Of a stretch of 64,000 nucleotides of DNA, positions 18,631 through 26,442 are shown piece by piece; position 1 is the first letter of the stretch; each line of letters opens with the position of its first letter. The notes under the pieces were generated by a model. It worked only from the letters and a program-made list of their open reading frames with translations. It did not search any database and was not told the origin of the DNA. The stretch is from Anaerolineae bacterium (lineage in GTDB: Bacteria > Chloroflexota > Anaerolineae > Aggregatilineales > Aggregatilineaceae), in NCBI GenBank assembly GCA_018432315.1, contig JAHDLB010000004.1, positions 62,001 through 126,000 on the forward strand, given 5' to 3'. A program made the position numbers and the translations under genes.

Positions 18631-19314
18631 TTACTCCCGCCGCCCTTCGTAGACGGCCAGGTTGTCGAACGTCACGGTGACGGTGCTCTCGCGCTTGACG
18701 CCCGCGATCAGCCCGACCTGCCCCGGCCCGCTGAGCGCCGAGTCGGTCACGTCGCCCAGGAAGTGCCCGTTGGCGTACACGGCGAGGTAATCGTCCACGC
18801 ACACGGCGCGGATCGTGTTGCTCGCCTGGCCCTGGTGGATGGCGTCGGACTGGTGCCATTCGAGCAGGAACGACAGCGCGCCTCGCTCGAAGGTGGCGAT
18901 CCCGTAGTGGCCGTCGCCGCTGATCAACAGCGCGTAGCCGCGCGTCGCGCCGGAGTCGTCCGTCTGGACGCGGCACAGCACGCCGTAGAGGTTGTCGTCT
19001 TCCGCGCTGGTCTGCGCCGCTTCCACCTCGACGATCACGTTGCCGGCGGGCTCGCCCCCCACCCCCCACGTGAACGAGCTGCTGCGCGCGGCGCGGTGCT
19101 CGATGCGGTAGCGCCCATCCGCCACGGCCAGCGTGGAATCCGGCGGGCTGCTCTCGACCGGGTACGCGCCCTCTTCCCAGGCGCCCGGCTCGTCGAACGA
19201 GACAGTGAACAGCGTGTCCCCCTGGGTGACCTTGCGGGACGGGTCATCGCTCCCGCATGCGCCCAACACCAGAGCGCCCAGCAACAGCAGGGGGACCAGC
19301 GACCGAATGCGCAT
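18631..19314 (-). CDS. Lipoprotein with a jelly-roll (laminin-G/DUF1080-like) domain
   Basis: A 227-residue lipoprotein: the signal peptide ends in LVLGACGSD, a good lipobox. The rest has the alternating-strand pattern of concanavalin-like domains, with 'TLAVADGRYRIEH', 'NLYGVLCRVQ', 'YALLISGDGHYGI', 'NTIRAVCVDDYLAVYANG' and 'VGLIAGVKRESTVTVTFDNLAVYE', close to the 3-keto-disaccharide-hydrolase-like/laminin-G pattern found in surface proteins. The ATG at 19314 has AGGAGA upstream. Probably binds a ligand on the outer face of the membrane; no catalytic residues recognised. Confidence 0.75.
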   Translation of the reverse strand: MRIRSLVPLLLLGALVLGACGSDDPSRKVTQGDTLFTVSFDEPGAWEEGAYPVESSPPDSTLAVADGRYRIEHRAARSSSFTWGVGGEPAGNVIVEVEAAQTSAEDDNLYGVLCRVQTDDSGATRGYALLISGDGHYGIATFERGALSFLLEWHQSDAIHQGQASNTIRAVCVDDYLAVYANGHFLGDVTDSALSGPGQVGLIAGVKRESTVTVTFDNLAVYEGRRE

Positions 19315-19365
19315 GGTGATTCTCCTGAAAAACGTGTGGTTCAAGCCGCGCAATTCTCCGCGCAG

Positions 19366-19371
19366 ATTATA
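19366..19371 (-). promoter_or_regulatory. -10 element for the jelly-roll lipoprotein
   Basis: Perfect TATAAT preceded by GCCG, 51 bases before the ATG at 19314. TGGTCA, a weak -35, lies 17 bases upstream. Confidence 0.5.
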
Positions 19372-19401
19372 CGGCGCGGCCCGGCGAGTGACCACCGGCG
19401 C

Positions 19402-20385
19402 TCAGAACAGGCTTTCGATCAGCGCGTAGATCAGCGCGCCCATCGCGCCCGCCGCCGGGATGGTCAGGAACCAGGATAATACGATGTTGTTGACCACGCC
19501 CCACCGCACTTTCTTGACCCGGTCGGCGGTGCCCGCGCCCACGATCGCGGAGCTGACGACGTGCGTGGTGCTGACCGGGCCGCCGAGCATGGCCGCGCCC
19601 AGGATCACCGCGCTGGAGGCGGTCTGCGCGCCGAAGCCGTGCACGGGCCGCACGCGGTAGAATTTGCCGCCGAGCGTTTTAATCAGGCTCCAGCCGCCGA
19701 ACAGCGTCCCGGCGCCCATCGCCACCGCGCTGGCGAGGATCACCCAGGTGGGGATGCTGAAGGTTTCCAGCGTGCCGGTGGCGACCAGCCCCAGGGCAAT
19801 GATGCCCATCGTCTTTTGCGCGTCGTTGGTGCCGTGCGAGAGCGCCAGCGTCGTGGCGGTGAGCAGTTGGCCGCGCTTGAACCAGATGTTGACGTGGGGG
19901 GTGGCACCGCGCGCCAGGAAGTACGACAGCCGGACGATGTAGTACCCGGCGATCATGCCCAGGATGGGCGAGAGGAACAGCGCCAGCAGAATCTTGGTGA
20001 GGCCGCCCATCAGGATCGAGCTGAAGCCGAAACCGGCCCACACCGCGCCCATGATCCCGCCGATGAGCGCGTGTGAGGTGCTCGACGGGATGCCGAACAG
20101 GAGCGTGACCACGTTCCACGCGATGGCCGCCAGCAGCGAGGCATAGACGACCGGCAGCGTGACCGCGTCTTCGGCGACCACTTCGTGCCCGATCGTCGTC
20201 GCCACCGCCACGCCGAAGATCAGCGGGCCGACGCCGTTGGCGATGGCGGCCAGCCACAACGCCCGGCGCGGGCTGAGCGCGCGGGTCGAGATGACCGTCG
20301 CCACGACATTCGACGAGTCGTGCAGCCCGTTGAAGAATCCAAAAGCCAGCGCAATCGTCACCAAAACGAACGCGTTTAACGACAT
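19402..20385 (-). CDS. pit: Low-affinity inorganic phosphate transporter, PiT family
   Basis: A 327-residue polytopic protein with the two inverted PiT signatures: 'GFFNGLHDSSNVVATVISTR' near the N-terminus and 'ALSHGTNDAQKTMGIIALG' in the second half. It carries phosphate, probably as a metal-phosphate complex, with cation symport. I use the ATG at 20385, which begins a classic first helix; the open frame runs further upstream to 20484 without structure. Its usual DUF47 partner is here too but divergently transcribed across about 170 bases, which is uncommon since the pair is usually in one operon. Confidence 0.93.
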   Translation of the reverse strand: MSLNAFVLVTIALAFGFFNGLHDSSNVVATVISTRALSPRRALWLAAIANGVGPLIFGVAVATTIGHEVVAEDAVTLPVVYASLLAAIAWNVVTLLFGIPSSTSHALIGGIMGAVWAGFGFSSILMGGLTKILLALFLSPILGMIAGYYIVRLSYFLARGATPHVNIWFKRGQLLTATTLALSHGTNDAQKTMGIIALGLVATGTLETFSIPTWVILASAVAMGAGTLFGGWSLIKTLGGKFYRVRPVHGFGAQTASSAVILGAAMLGGPVSTTHVVSSAIVGAGTADRVKKVRWGVVNNIVLSWFLTIPAAGAMGALIYALIESLF

Positions 20386-20558
20386 AAAGCCCGCTATCCT
20401 TCCTGAAAATGCCTGCATCACTGGCGCGTGCGGGATCGAACGTTTTCCCGGTGGGTGGGGCCGAGAAAAATCGCCTATAGCCAAAAGCCCGCAAAATCGT
20501 TAAAATTATTTTACCTTGCCAGCGATGAATGTGCATATTCAAACATTTTGAGGATGAT

Positions 20559-21227
20559 ATGATTATCGACCGGATTCTACAAGCGTTAAAGCGATTCCCG
20601 GAGCGGGTGCGCCAGCAGTTCCAGCGCAAGCCGGACCGGTTTCTCAACCGCATCCAACAGCAGTGCGAGCTGGGCATCGAAGCGACCCAGGCCCTGCTCG
20701 ATTATCTGGGTAAGCCGAACAAGAAAAACGCCCAGCGCGTTCGCCAGCTTGAGAAGAACGGCGACGAGATCCACCGCATCCTGGTGGACGAGCTGAACCG
20801 CACGTTCGTCACGCCGATCGATCGCGAGGACATTCACGCCCTGTCGCGGACCATCGACGACATACTCGACGATACGTGGTTCACCATCAACGAGATGGAC
20901 ATCCTGGAAGTGGAGCCGAACAGCTTCCTCAAGGATATGGCCGAGCTGTTGGGCCACGGCGCCGAGGAGATCAAGCTGGCGATGGACCGGCTCGAACGGC
21001 ATCCGGGCGTCGCCAGCACGCACGCCATCCGCGCCAAGTCCATCAAGAACGACATGGAGACGCTCTACGCCAAGGCGCTGGCCGACCTGTTCCGCAAGCC
21101 GAAGGATCTCGACACGGTGATCACCATGCTCAAGCTGCGCGAGATCTACCGGCACCTGTTCCACGCGGGCGGGCGCATCGGCGACGCGGCCAACACGATC
21201 GATGACATCGTGGTGAAATTCTTCTAA
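20559..21227 (+). CDS. DUF47 (PhoU-like) phosphate-transport accessory protein
   Basis: A 222-residue all-helical protein of the DUF47/TIGR00153 family, related to PhoU. Characteristic segments are 'VRQLEKNGDEIHRILVDELNRTFVTPIDREDIHALS', 'IDDILDDTWF', and the C-terminal 'KLREIYRHLFHAGGRIGDAANTIDDIV', whose E/D-x-x-D positions bind metals in PhoU. It is thought to regulate or assist PiT transporters at the membrane. The start at 20559 follows GAGGA by a few bases. It is divergent from pit, so the shared 170-base region probably controls both. Confidence 0.9.
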   Translation: MIIDRILQALKRFPERVRQQFQRKPDRFLNRIQQQCELGIEATQALLDYLGKPNKKNAQRVRQLEKNGDEIHRILVDELNRTFVTPIDREDIHALSRTIDDILDDTWFTINEMDILEVEPNSFLKDMAELLGHGAEEIKLAMDRLERHPGVASTHAIRAKSIKNDMETLYAKALADLFRKPKDLDTVITMLKLREIYRHLFHAGGRIGDAANTIDDIVVKFF

Positions 21228-21256
21228 AGGCCGCGTGCGATCCCCAAAATAAGAGA

Positions 21257-21284
21257 GAGCGCCCCGCCGGGCGCTCGTTTGTTT
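21257..21284 (+). terminator. Bidirectional terminator between DUF47 and ABC-2 permease genes
   Basis: Eight-bp perfect stem (GAGCGCCC/GGGCGCTC), loop CGCC, then GTTTGTTT on the plus strand; the minus strand reads TCTCTTATTTTG after the stem. It sits between convergent genes. Confidence 0.75.
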
Positions 21285-22051
21285 CAGTCGATTTCCTGCC
21301 GCCGCAGGATGATGCAGCTCGCGCCCACCGCCAGCGCCGTGACCACCACCGTGACCGCCAGCGCGCCCCAGCGCGCCGGGCTCCCGGCCTTGATCGCGAT
21401 GCTGCGCCCCCATTCGAGCAGCGCGCCCGGCGCCAGGTTGGTGAAGCTGCCGGCCAGCAGCAGCGCGACGATGAGCACGAACGCCAGCCCGCCGGCGCTG
21501 CCCATCGAGCGGCCCAATGTGCTCGCCAGCAGCGAGAGCGCGATCAGGCTCAGCAGCCAGACGTAGATCAGGCCGGTCAGCGCCAGGTAGCGGCCCGCGG
21601 GCGGCGCGTCGAACAGGATCACGGTGTAGATGTACGCGCCCAGCGCCCCCAGGGCCAGCCCCGCCGCGAACATGATCGCCTGGGCGGCGAATTTGGCCGC
21701 CACGAACACCTCGCGCGGCAGCGGGTGGGCGAACACCAGCGCCGCCTGCCCGCGCTCGCGCTCCCCGACGACGGTCCCGAAGCTCATCAGCACGGCCAGC
21801 AGCAGCCCGAACTGCGAGACGTTCCTCACCAACTGGTCGATCGCGTCCTTCTGGGTCGGCTCGGGGATGGTGATGATGATGCCCTCCATCTGGCCCTCGC
21901 CCATCGATTCAAGCAGGTCGGGCGTGATCTTCGCCAGGATGGGCGACATCAGCCCGAACGCGATGAGCACCACCAGCACGATGATCAGCTTGCGGGTGCG
22001 CCACAGTTCGGTGATCTCTTTGCGCAGTTGCACGCCGAATATCCGCATCAT
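21284..22051 (-). CDS. ABC-2 type transporter permease (YxlG-like)
   Basis: A 255-residue permease with six hydrophobic helices and the pattern of ABC-2 exporters: cytoplasmic amphipathic start 'RIFGVQLRKEITELWRTRKLII', a large first external loop, and 'GERERGQAALVFAHPLPREVFVAAK', the conserved E-x-G coupling region. The ATG overlaps the ATPase stop by four bases (ATGA), so the two are translationally coupled. The substrate is unknown; such pairs export peptides, antibiotics or act on envelope signalling. Confidence 0.88.
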   Translation of the reverse strand: MMRIFGVQLRKEITELWRTRKLIIVLVVLIAFGLMSPILAKITPDLLESMGEGQMEGIIITIPEPTQKDAIDQLVRNVSQFGLLLAVLMSFGTVVGERERGQAALVFAHPLPREVFVAAKFAAQAIMFAAGLALGALGAYIYTVILFDAPPAGRYLALTGLIYVWLLSLIALSLLASTLGRSMGSAGGLAFVLIVALLLAGSFTNLAPGALLEWGRSIAIKAGSPARWGALAVTVVVTALAVGASCIILRRQEID

Positions 22052-22980
22052 GACGCCACCTCCGGTCGGGAGTTCGCCGGGTCGGTCAGGTTCAGGAAGA
22101 TGTCTTCCAGCGTCGCGCCGAGCATCTCGAAGCGCACCAGCGACCGGTCGGCCAGCATCGGCAGCACCTCGCGCCGGGCGCGGTCCAGGTCGCGTGCCGT
22201 CACGCGCAGCCGCACGCCGTCGAGCGCGGCGCGCTCGATCAGGCCGGTCGTCTCCAGCCGTTCGGCCAGCGCGGCGAGCTGTGGGGCATCGTCCGGCGCG
22301 ACCTCGATCTCGAAGACGGGGCGGGCAAAGCGGGCCAGCAGGTCGTCGCGCCGGGCCTGGATCACCAGCCGCCCCTGGTCGATGATCCCGATCTCGTCAC
22401 AGATCCGCTCGGCGTCGTTGAGGATGTGCGTCGAGAAGAAGATGGTCATCTCGCCGCGCAGGTCGCCCATGATGTCGAGCATGGCCTTGCGCCCCGCCGG
22501 GTCCAGCGCGGAAACCGGCTCGTCGAGCAGCAGGACGCGCGGCTGCGGCAGCAGCGCCTGGGCCAGCCCCAGCCGCTGTTTCATCCCACGCGAAAAGCCG
22601 CCCACGCGCTTCTTGTTCGCGTTCGCCAGCCCCACGCGCTCCAGCGTGGCATCGATCGGCGGATCGCTCAGCTCGTGCAGCCGGGCGATGTAGGTCAGGA
22701 ACTCGCGGGCGGTCATCCAGCTATAGAAGCTCGGCGTGTCGGGCAGATACCCGATCGGGGGGCGCGCGCCGCGCCCGACTTCGACGCCCTCGATCGTGAC
22801 GCTGCCCGCCGTGGCGCGGGCCAGCCCGGTCATGATGCGCAGAGTCGTGGTCTTGCCGGCGCCGTTTGGCCCCAGGAACCCGAAGATCGAGCCGCGCGGC
22901 ACGCTGAGGTCGAAGCCCGCCAGCGCGGTGACCGTCCCGAAGCGCTTGGTCAGGTTCCGGATTTCGATCGCTGGCGTCAT
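22048..22980 (-). CDS. ABC transporter ATPase (YxlF/BcrA-like)
   Basis: A 310-residue ATPase. Walker A is GPNGAGKTT, the signature FSRGMKQRLGLAQAL, Walker B VLLLDEP with SALDPAGR, and the switch histidine is in 'FFSTHILNDAERI'. A C-terminal DUF4162-like domain (about residues 220-300) is typical of bacitracin/lantibiotic-type exporters. Start at 22980 overlaps the upstream small gene by four bases; an upstream open frame extends further but is not needed. The three-gene order matches yxlE-yxlF-yxlG of Bacillus. Confidence 0.92.
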   Translation of the reverse strand: MTPAIEIRNLTKRFGTVTALAGFDLSVPRGSIFGFLGPNGAGKTTTLRIMTGLARATAGSVTIEGVEVGRGARPPIGYLPDTPSFYSWMTAREFLTYIARLHELSDPPIDATLERVGLANANKKRVGGFSRGMKQRLGLAQALLPQPRVLLLDEPVSALDPAGRKAMLDIMGDLRGEMTIFFSTHILNDAERICDEIGIIDQGRLVIQARRDDLLARFARPVFEIEVAPDDAPQLAALAERLETTGLIERAALDGVRLRVTARDLDRARREVLPMLADRSLVRFEMLGATLEDIFLNLTDPANSRPEVAS

Positions 22981-23183
22981 GCGACGTCTTCCCTGCGCCC
23001 CAGCACGAAATACAGGATCGGGCCGATCAGGTTGATCACCAGCACGATGATCACCCACGCCCAGGTGGGCAGCGGCGGGCGCGCCCCTTTGCGTTGGTAC
23101 ATGTCGTACAGCGCGAAAAGCGCCAGCCCGACCTGGATCACCACCAGGGGGATTACAGCCAGCATCAGGGTCGTATCGTCCAT
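22977..23183 (-). CDS. PLDc_N-domain small membrane protein (YxlE-like)
   Basis: A 68-residue protein with two membrane helices. The second ends in 'VIIVLVINLIGPILYFVLGRR', the signature of the phospholipase D N-terminal (PLDc_N) domain, which occurs alone in small membrane proteins. In Bacillus YxlE, such a protein precedes an ATPase and permease and restrains sigma-Y. Here no sigma factor gene is adjacent. Overlap of four bases with the ATPase gene shows coupled translation. Confidence 0.85.
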   Translation of the reverse strand: MDDTTLMLAVIPLVVIQVGLALFALYDMYQRKGARPPLPTWAWVIIVLVINLIGPILYFVLGRREDVA

Positions 23184-23279
23184 CAGTCCTCCTCAAGCAT
23201 TCGATCATGTGTGAGCCGCGCAATGGCTGCACAACCGGGTGTCGAGTATACCCGAACGCGCACCGGGCATTCAACACAA

Positions 23280-23310
23280 CGCGCGCCAGAACGGGCTGCT
23301 CCGGCGCGCG
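23280..23310 (-). terminator. Possible terminator after the acidic repeat protein
   Basis: Eight-bp stem (CGCGCGCC/GGCGCGCG) with a 15-base loop and TTGTGTTG following on the minus strand. Weak U-run. Confidence 0.35.
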
Positions 23311-23355
23311 GGGAATAGGGGGGTGGGTGGTGAGTGGCGCTGCCTGGGCCGGGGA

Positions 23356-23985
23356 TCAGCCTTCCGGATCGACCGGCTTTTCGGACTCCACGGCGGGCGG
23401 GGCACCGGCGTCCGGCGCGTCGTCGCTCTCGATCTCGATCTTGGTCGAGCGCGGGGCGTCCGCGTCGCCCTTCTTCTCGGACTTCGCAACTTTGTCGAAC
23501 GCCTGGCGCACCTGGTCGAACAGCCTATCACCGATGGCCTGCCAGTCGGCGTCTTTTTCCGTGCCCACCAGCGACGCCATCCAGCCGCGCACATCGCGCT
23601 CGACCTTCGTGCCGATGTCCGTCCAGCTCGCGTCGCCTTCTTCGTGCGGGGCGCGGACCAGCCGGGCGACGTTGTAGCGCACGCGGTTGTCGATGCGCGC
23701 CGTGATCCGTGCCCAGTCGGCGTCTTCTTCGACGCCGACCCACTTGCCGATCGCGCTGCGCGTTTTGGCGTCCATCCGCTCGCCGATAGTCTTCCAGTCG
23801 GCGTCTTCCGGCGCGCCCACCCAGCCGGCGACCGTGCGGCGCAGCTTCTCGTCGATCTTCTCGTCCAGGTCGTCGTAGTCGGTCCCTTCGGGGTTGTTCG
23901 CCCAGTCGTGGACCGTTTCCTTGATTTCTTCGTCCAGGTGATCGCCCATGTCTTCAGGGTTGGGCGGGGTGTGATTGTCCTGCAT
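23356..23985 (-). CDS. Acidic soluble protein built from ~27-residue repeats
   Basis: A 209-residue, strongly acidic protein with no signal peptide or membrane helix. Residues 36-175 contain five units of 27-30 residues, each beginning D-W/Y or S-W and built on the pattern DWxxIGxRhDxxhRxxhxxWVGxxEDA (starts near 36, 63, 90, 120, 147); a sixth, decayed unit precedes them (13-35). The tail (176-209) is disordered and Ala/Pro/Asp-rich. Each unit looks like one amphipathic helix plus a turn, suggesting a helical array or a polar filament. I recognise no family. Monocistronic by spacing. A TACAGT hexamer about 50 bases upstream may be its -10. Confidence 0.8.
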   Translation of the reverse strand: MQDNHTPPNPEDMGDHLDEEIKETVHDWANNPEGTDYDDLDEKIDEKLRRTVAGWVGAPEDADWKTIGERMDAKTRSAIGKWVGVEEDADWARITARIDNRVRYNVARLVRAPHEEGDASWTDIGTKVERDVRGWMASLVGTEKDADWQAIGDRLFDQVRQAFDKVAKSEKKGDADAPRSTKIEIESDDAPDAGAPPAVESEKPVDPEG

Positions 23986-24078
23986 CGTCTATCCCTCTCT
24001 CAACTCAGCGTCCGTCGCAATCGTTCCTACCATACTGTACGCGCCAGCGCGCGCGGCGTTGCGTCTCTTACGCAAGAT

Positions 24079-24564
24079 TTACGTTTGCTCCGTGTCCCCG
24101 GTTTGCACCCATTTGCGCAGGTCTTCGACGTGGCTGCGCAGGTGCACGTTGTAGTTGAACCACAGAATCTCCAGCGCCGTCGTCTCGCCGCCCTGCGGAT
24201 ACGGCGACGTGCGGCCCAGGTCGGCCTCGTCCGCCGTCTCGACCAGCAGCACCGTCCCGATGTGCGCGGCATAGAGCATGGCGCGGAAGCTGGCGATGGT
24301 CGCCGTGGCGTAGATCTGGCGCCAGTACGGGTCGCCGATCACACCTTCGATGATGCCGCCATCACGCGGCTGCATCAGGTAGTACGGATTCGACTGCATC
24401 GAGCCGAGCAGGTGGCCGAGGAACTGGCGGCCCGTCCAGGCGGGCCCCTGGATCGGCATCCGGGTGTCGAGTTTGTCGCCGAACCGGTCGAGCAGCGCGT
24501 CCATCTCGTTCCAGATGGCGTCCATTTCGGCCAGCAACGCGGCCTTGTCGGGGGGAGTCGTCAT
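24079..24564 (-). CDS. DinB-like four-helix-bundle protein
   Basis: A 161-residue cytoplasmic protein with the length and helix pattern of the DinB/YfiT superfamily: a first helix 'ALLAEMDAIWNEMDALLDRF', the 'WTGRQFLGHLLGSMQSNPYYL' second helix with a histidine at the usual metal position, and a last helix 'WFNYNVHLRSHVEDLRKWV' with two more histidines. Family members bind a divalent metal and some are thiol-dependent transferases; the substrate is unknown. The fold assignment is by pattern only. Confidence 0.6.
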   Translation of the reverse strand: MTTPPDKAALLAEMDAIWNEMDALLDRFGDKLDTRMPIQGPAWTGRQFLGHLLGSMQSNPYYLMQPRDGGIIEGVIGDPYWRQIYATATIASFRAMLYAAHIGTVLLVETADEADLGRTSPYPQGGETTALEILWFNYNVHLRSHVEDLRKWVQTGDTEQT

Positions 24565-24725
24565 AGCTTTTCGCTCCTGTTCTCATCTCGTCTGGCGGGG
24601 GGCAGGGCGTGCCGGGCACAAGTAATATCGTTCACAATGTTTCACCTTCGGCCACAGTTTTTATAGACTCTGTTGTGAGCTTGATCGTATCGTTAGCACC
24701 TGACGTAAAAAGGAGTGATTAAAGT

Positions 24726-25808
24726 ATGAACCGAAAACCGTTTTTGCGCTTGTGGATGGGGATCGTCTTGATCGCTGCCCTGGCCGGCGTGCCGCTGGCC
24801 CTGGCCCAGGATGGCGCGCTCCCCGACCGGATCGACGTCGCCCGCGAGGGCTTCTTCCCGGAAGGCATCGAATATGACGCGGCGGGCGAGCGCTTCCTGC
24901 TCGGCTCGCTGGCGGAAGGCACGATCTTCGCCGTGACCGACGACGGGACGATCGCGCCGTTCATCGAAGACACCGACCTGCTCTCGACGGTCGGGATTCA
25001 CATCGACGTGGCGGGTGGGCGGCTGTTGGTCCCGAACGTGGATCGCGGCGTGCTGTCCGGCGCGGAGCCGCAAGGCCCGGCGATCTCGCTGCTGGCCTAC
25101 GATATCGAGAGCGGCGAGCGCCTGTTCTTCACCGACCTGTCGACCTTCGACCCCGAAGCGGGGCACTTCGCCAACGATGTGACGGTCGATCCCGACGGCA
25201 ACGCCTACGTCACCGACAGCTTTTCCCCGGTGATCTACAAGGTCGATCCCGAGGGCGAGGCGTCGATCTTCCTGCAAAATGACGCGTTCGCCAGCGAGCA
25301 GTTCGGCCTGAACGGGATCGACTATCACCCGGACGGCTACCTGCTGGTTGCCAAGGCCGACGAAGGCGCGCTGTTCAAGGTGCCGCTCGACGATCCGGAA
25401 GCGTTCAGCCGGGTCGAGTTGGACGCGCCCGTGTCCGGCGCGGATGGGATCGTGCTGCGGCCTGATGGCGCGCTGGCGGTCGTCGGGCAGCCGCAGTCGG
25501 TGTTCCTGGTGCGCAGCGAGGACGATTGGGCGACGGCGTCGATCGTCGAGACCGCGTCGCTGGAGCAGCCCGCCACCACGGCGGCGATCCGCGAGGGCGA
25601 GGTCTACGCGATCTTCGCCCAACTCAGCGCCATGGGCAGCGACGATCCGCCGGACGTGTTCCCGATCGTGCGCGTGCCGTTCGAGGATAGCGGCGCGGCG
25701 GCCAGCATGGACGCGGGCACGGCTGACGCAGCCGAGGCCGAAGCGGATGATCCGGCAGAGGCCGGGGAGAGTTCGGGCAGCGATACCGGCTCCAAGCTGG
25801 GCTACTAG
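24726..25808 (+). CDS. Secreted SMP-30/gluconolactonase-like beta-propeller
   Basis: A 360-residue exported protein: signal peptide (to about residue 27, 'GVPLALAQDG'), then repeated propeller-type strands such as 'FPEGIEYDAAGERFLLGSL', 'TVDPDGNAYVTDSFSPVIYKVDPEG', 'NGIDYHPDGYLLVAKADEGALFKVPLDD' and 'DGIVLRPDGALAVVGQP'. The N-D-V-T-V-D-x-D-G-N-A-Y-V-T-D core is typical of SMP-30/gluconolactonase and NHL-like proteins. The last 40 residues are Ala/Asp/Glu-rich and unstructured. Hydrolase activity is possible but not provable. RBS AAAGGAG precedes the ATG. Confidence 0.8.
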   Translation: MNRKPFLRLWMGIVLIAALAGVPLALAQDGALPDRIDVAREGFFPEGIEYDAAGERFLLGSLAEGTIFAVTDDGTIAPFIEDTDLLSTVGIHIDVAGGRLLVPNVDRGVLSGAEPQGPAISLLAYDIESGERLFFTDLSTFDPEAGHFANDVTVDPDGNAYVTDSFSPVIYKVDPEGEASIFLQNDAFASEQFGLNGIDYHPDGYLLVAKADEGALFKVPLDDPEAFSRVELDAPVSGADGIVLRPDGALAVVGQPQSVFLVRSEDDWATASIVETASLEQPATTAAIREGEVYAIFAQLSAMGSDDPPDVFPIVRVPFEDSGAAASMDAGTADAAEAEADDPAEAGESSGSDTGSKLGY

Positions 25809-25857
25809 CAGCCCGATCGGGCGCGGGCGGAGTGAGTCGCTCGCGCCCTGGTTCCTG

Positions 25858-26433
25858 TCACGTCCGCCACACGTCGGGCGTGAAGGGCCAGCCAAGCTGG
25901 GCGCAGATCGCTCGCCAGCGCGCGTTCATGTCCGGCGCGGCGAGATACGGGATGTAGCCCAGCTTGAGGTAGGTCTTCAGCGCCGGGAGCCGCCAGTCCT
26001 CGGTGTAGAGGTGGATGTTGCGGTACCCGGCGCCGATCAGCCGCGCCGTCACGGCGGCGCTGACGGCCATCCCCAGCCCCTGGCCGCGGTGATCCGGGTC
26101 GCTGGCGACCCAACCCAGCTCGCCGCCAAACGGGTGCTCGTCACTGTGGCTGTGCAGGGCCATCGCCGTCGCGACGATCATCCCGCTCGCCTCGTGCACC
26201 GCCATGAACCAGCCACCGGGCAGGATGCGATTCAGCCACGGCTTGAGCGTGTCGCCGTCCCAGCCGGGCCACCCGGCCAGCGCCATGACCTCGTAGAAGC
26301 GCGGCTCGTCGCCCGGCTGGTAGGCCCGCAGCGTGTAACCGGGCGCCAGCCGGACTGAGGGCGGCGCGTCCAGCAGGTAATCCGGCCAGACCATCTGGAT
26401 CTGGGACTGTGCTGGGGGCGGTTGGTCGCGCAT
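25858..26433 (-). CDS. GNAT N-acetyltransferase
   Basis: A 191-residue acetyltransferase. The acetyl-CoA-binding motif is 'VASDPDHRGQGLGMAVSAAVTARL', followed by 'NIHLYTEDWRLPALKTYLKLGYIP'. The architecture resembles the mycothiol-synthase-like or general GNATs; substrate unknown. It starts nine bases downstream of the aminotransferase stop, so the two genes likely share a transcript. Confidence 0.82.
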   Translation of the reverse strand: MRDQPPPAQSQIQMVWPDYLLDAPPSVRLAPGYTLRAYQPGDEPRFYEVMALAGWPGWDGDTLKPWLNRILPGGWFMAVHEASGMIVATAMALHSHSDEHPFGGELGWVASDPDHRGQGLGMAVSAAVTARLIGAGYRNIHLYTEDWRLPALKTYLKLGYIPYLAAPDMNARWRAICAQLGWPFTPDVWRT

Positions 26434-26442
26434 GGCCGGGCG

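Noticed and set aside
25819-25848. Seven-bp inverted repeat between the propeller and acetyltransferase genes
   Set aside because: Long loop and no U-run on either strand, so not called as a terminator.
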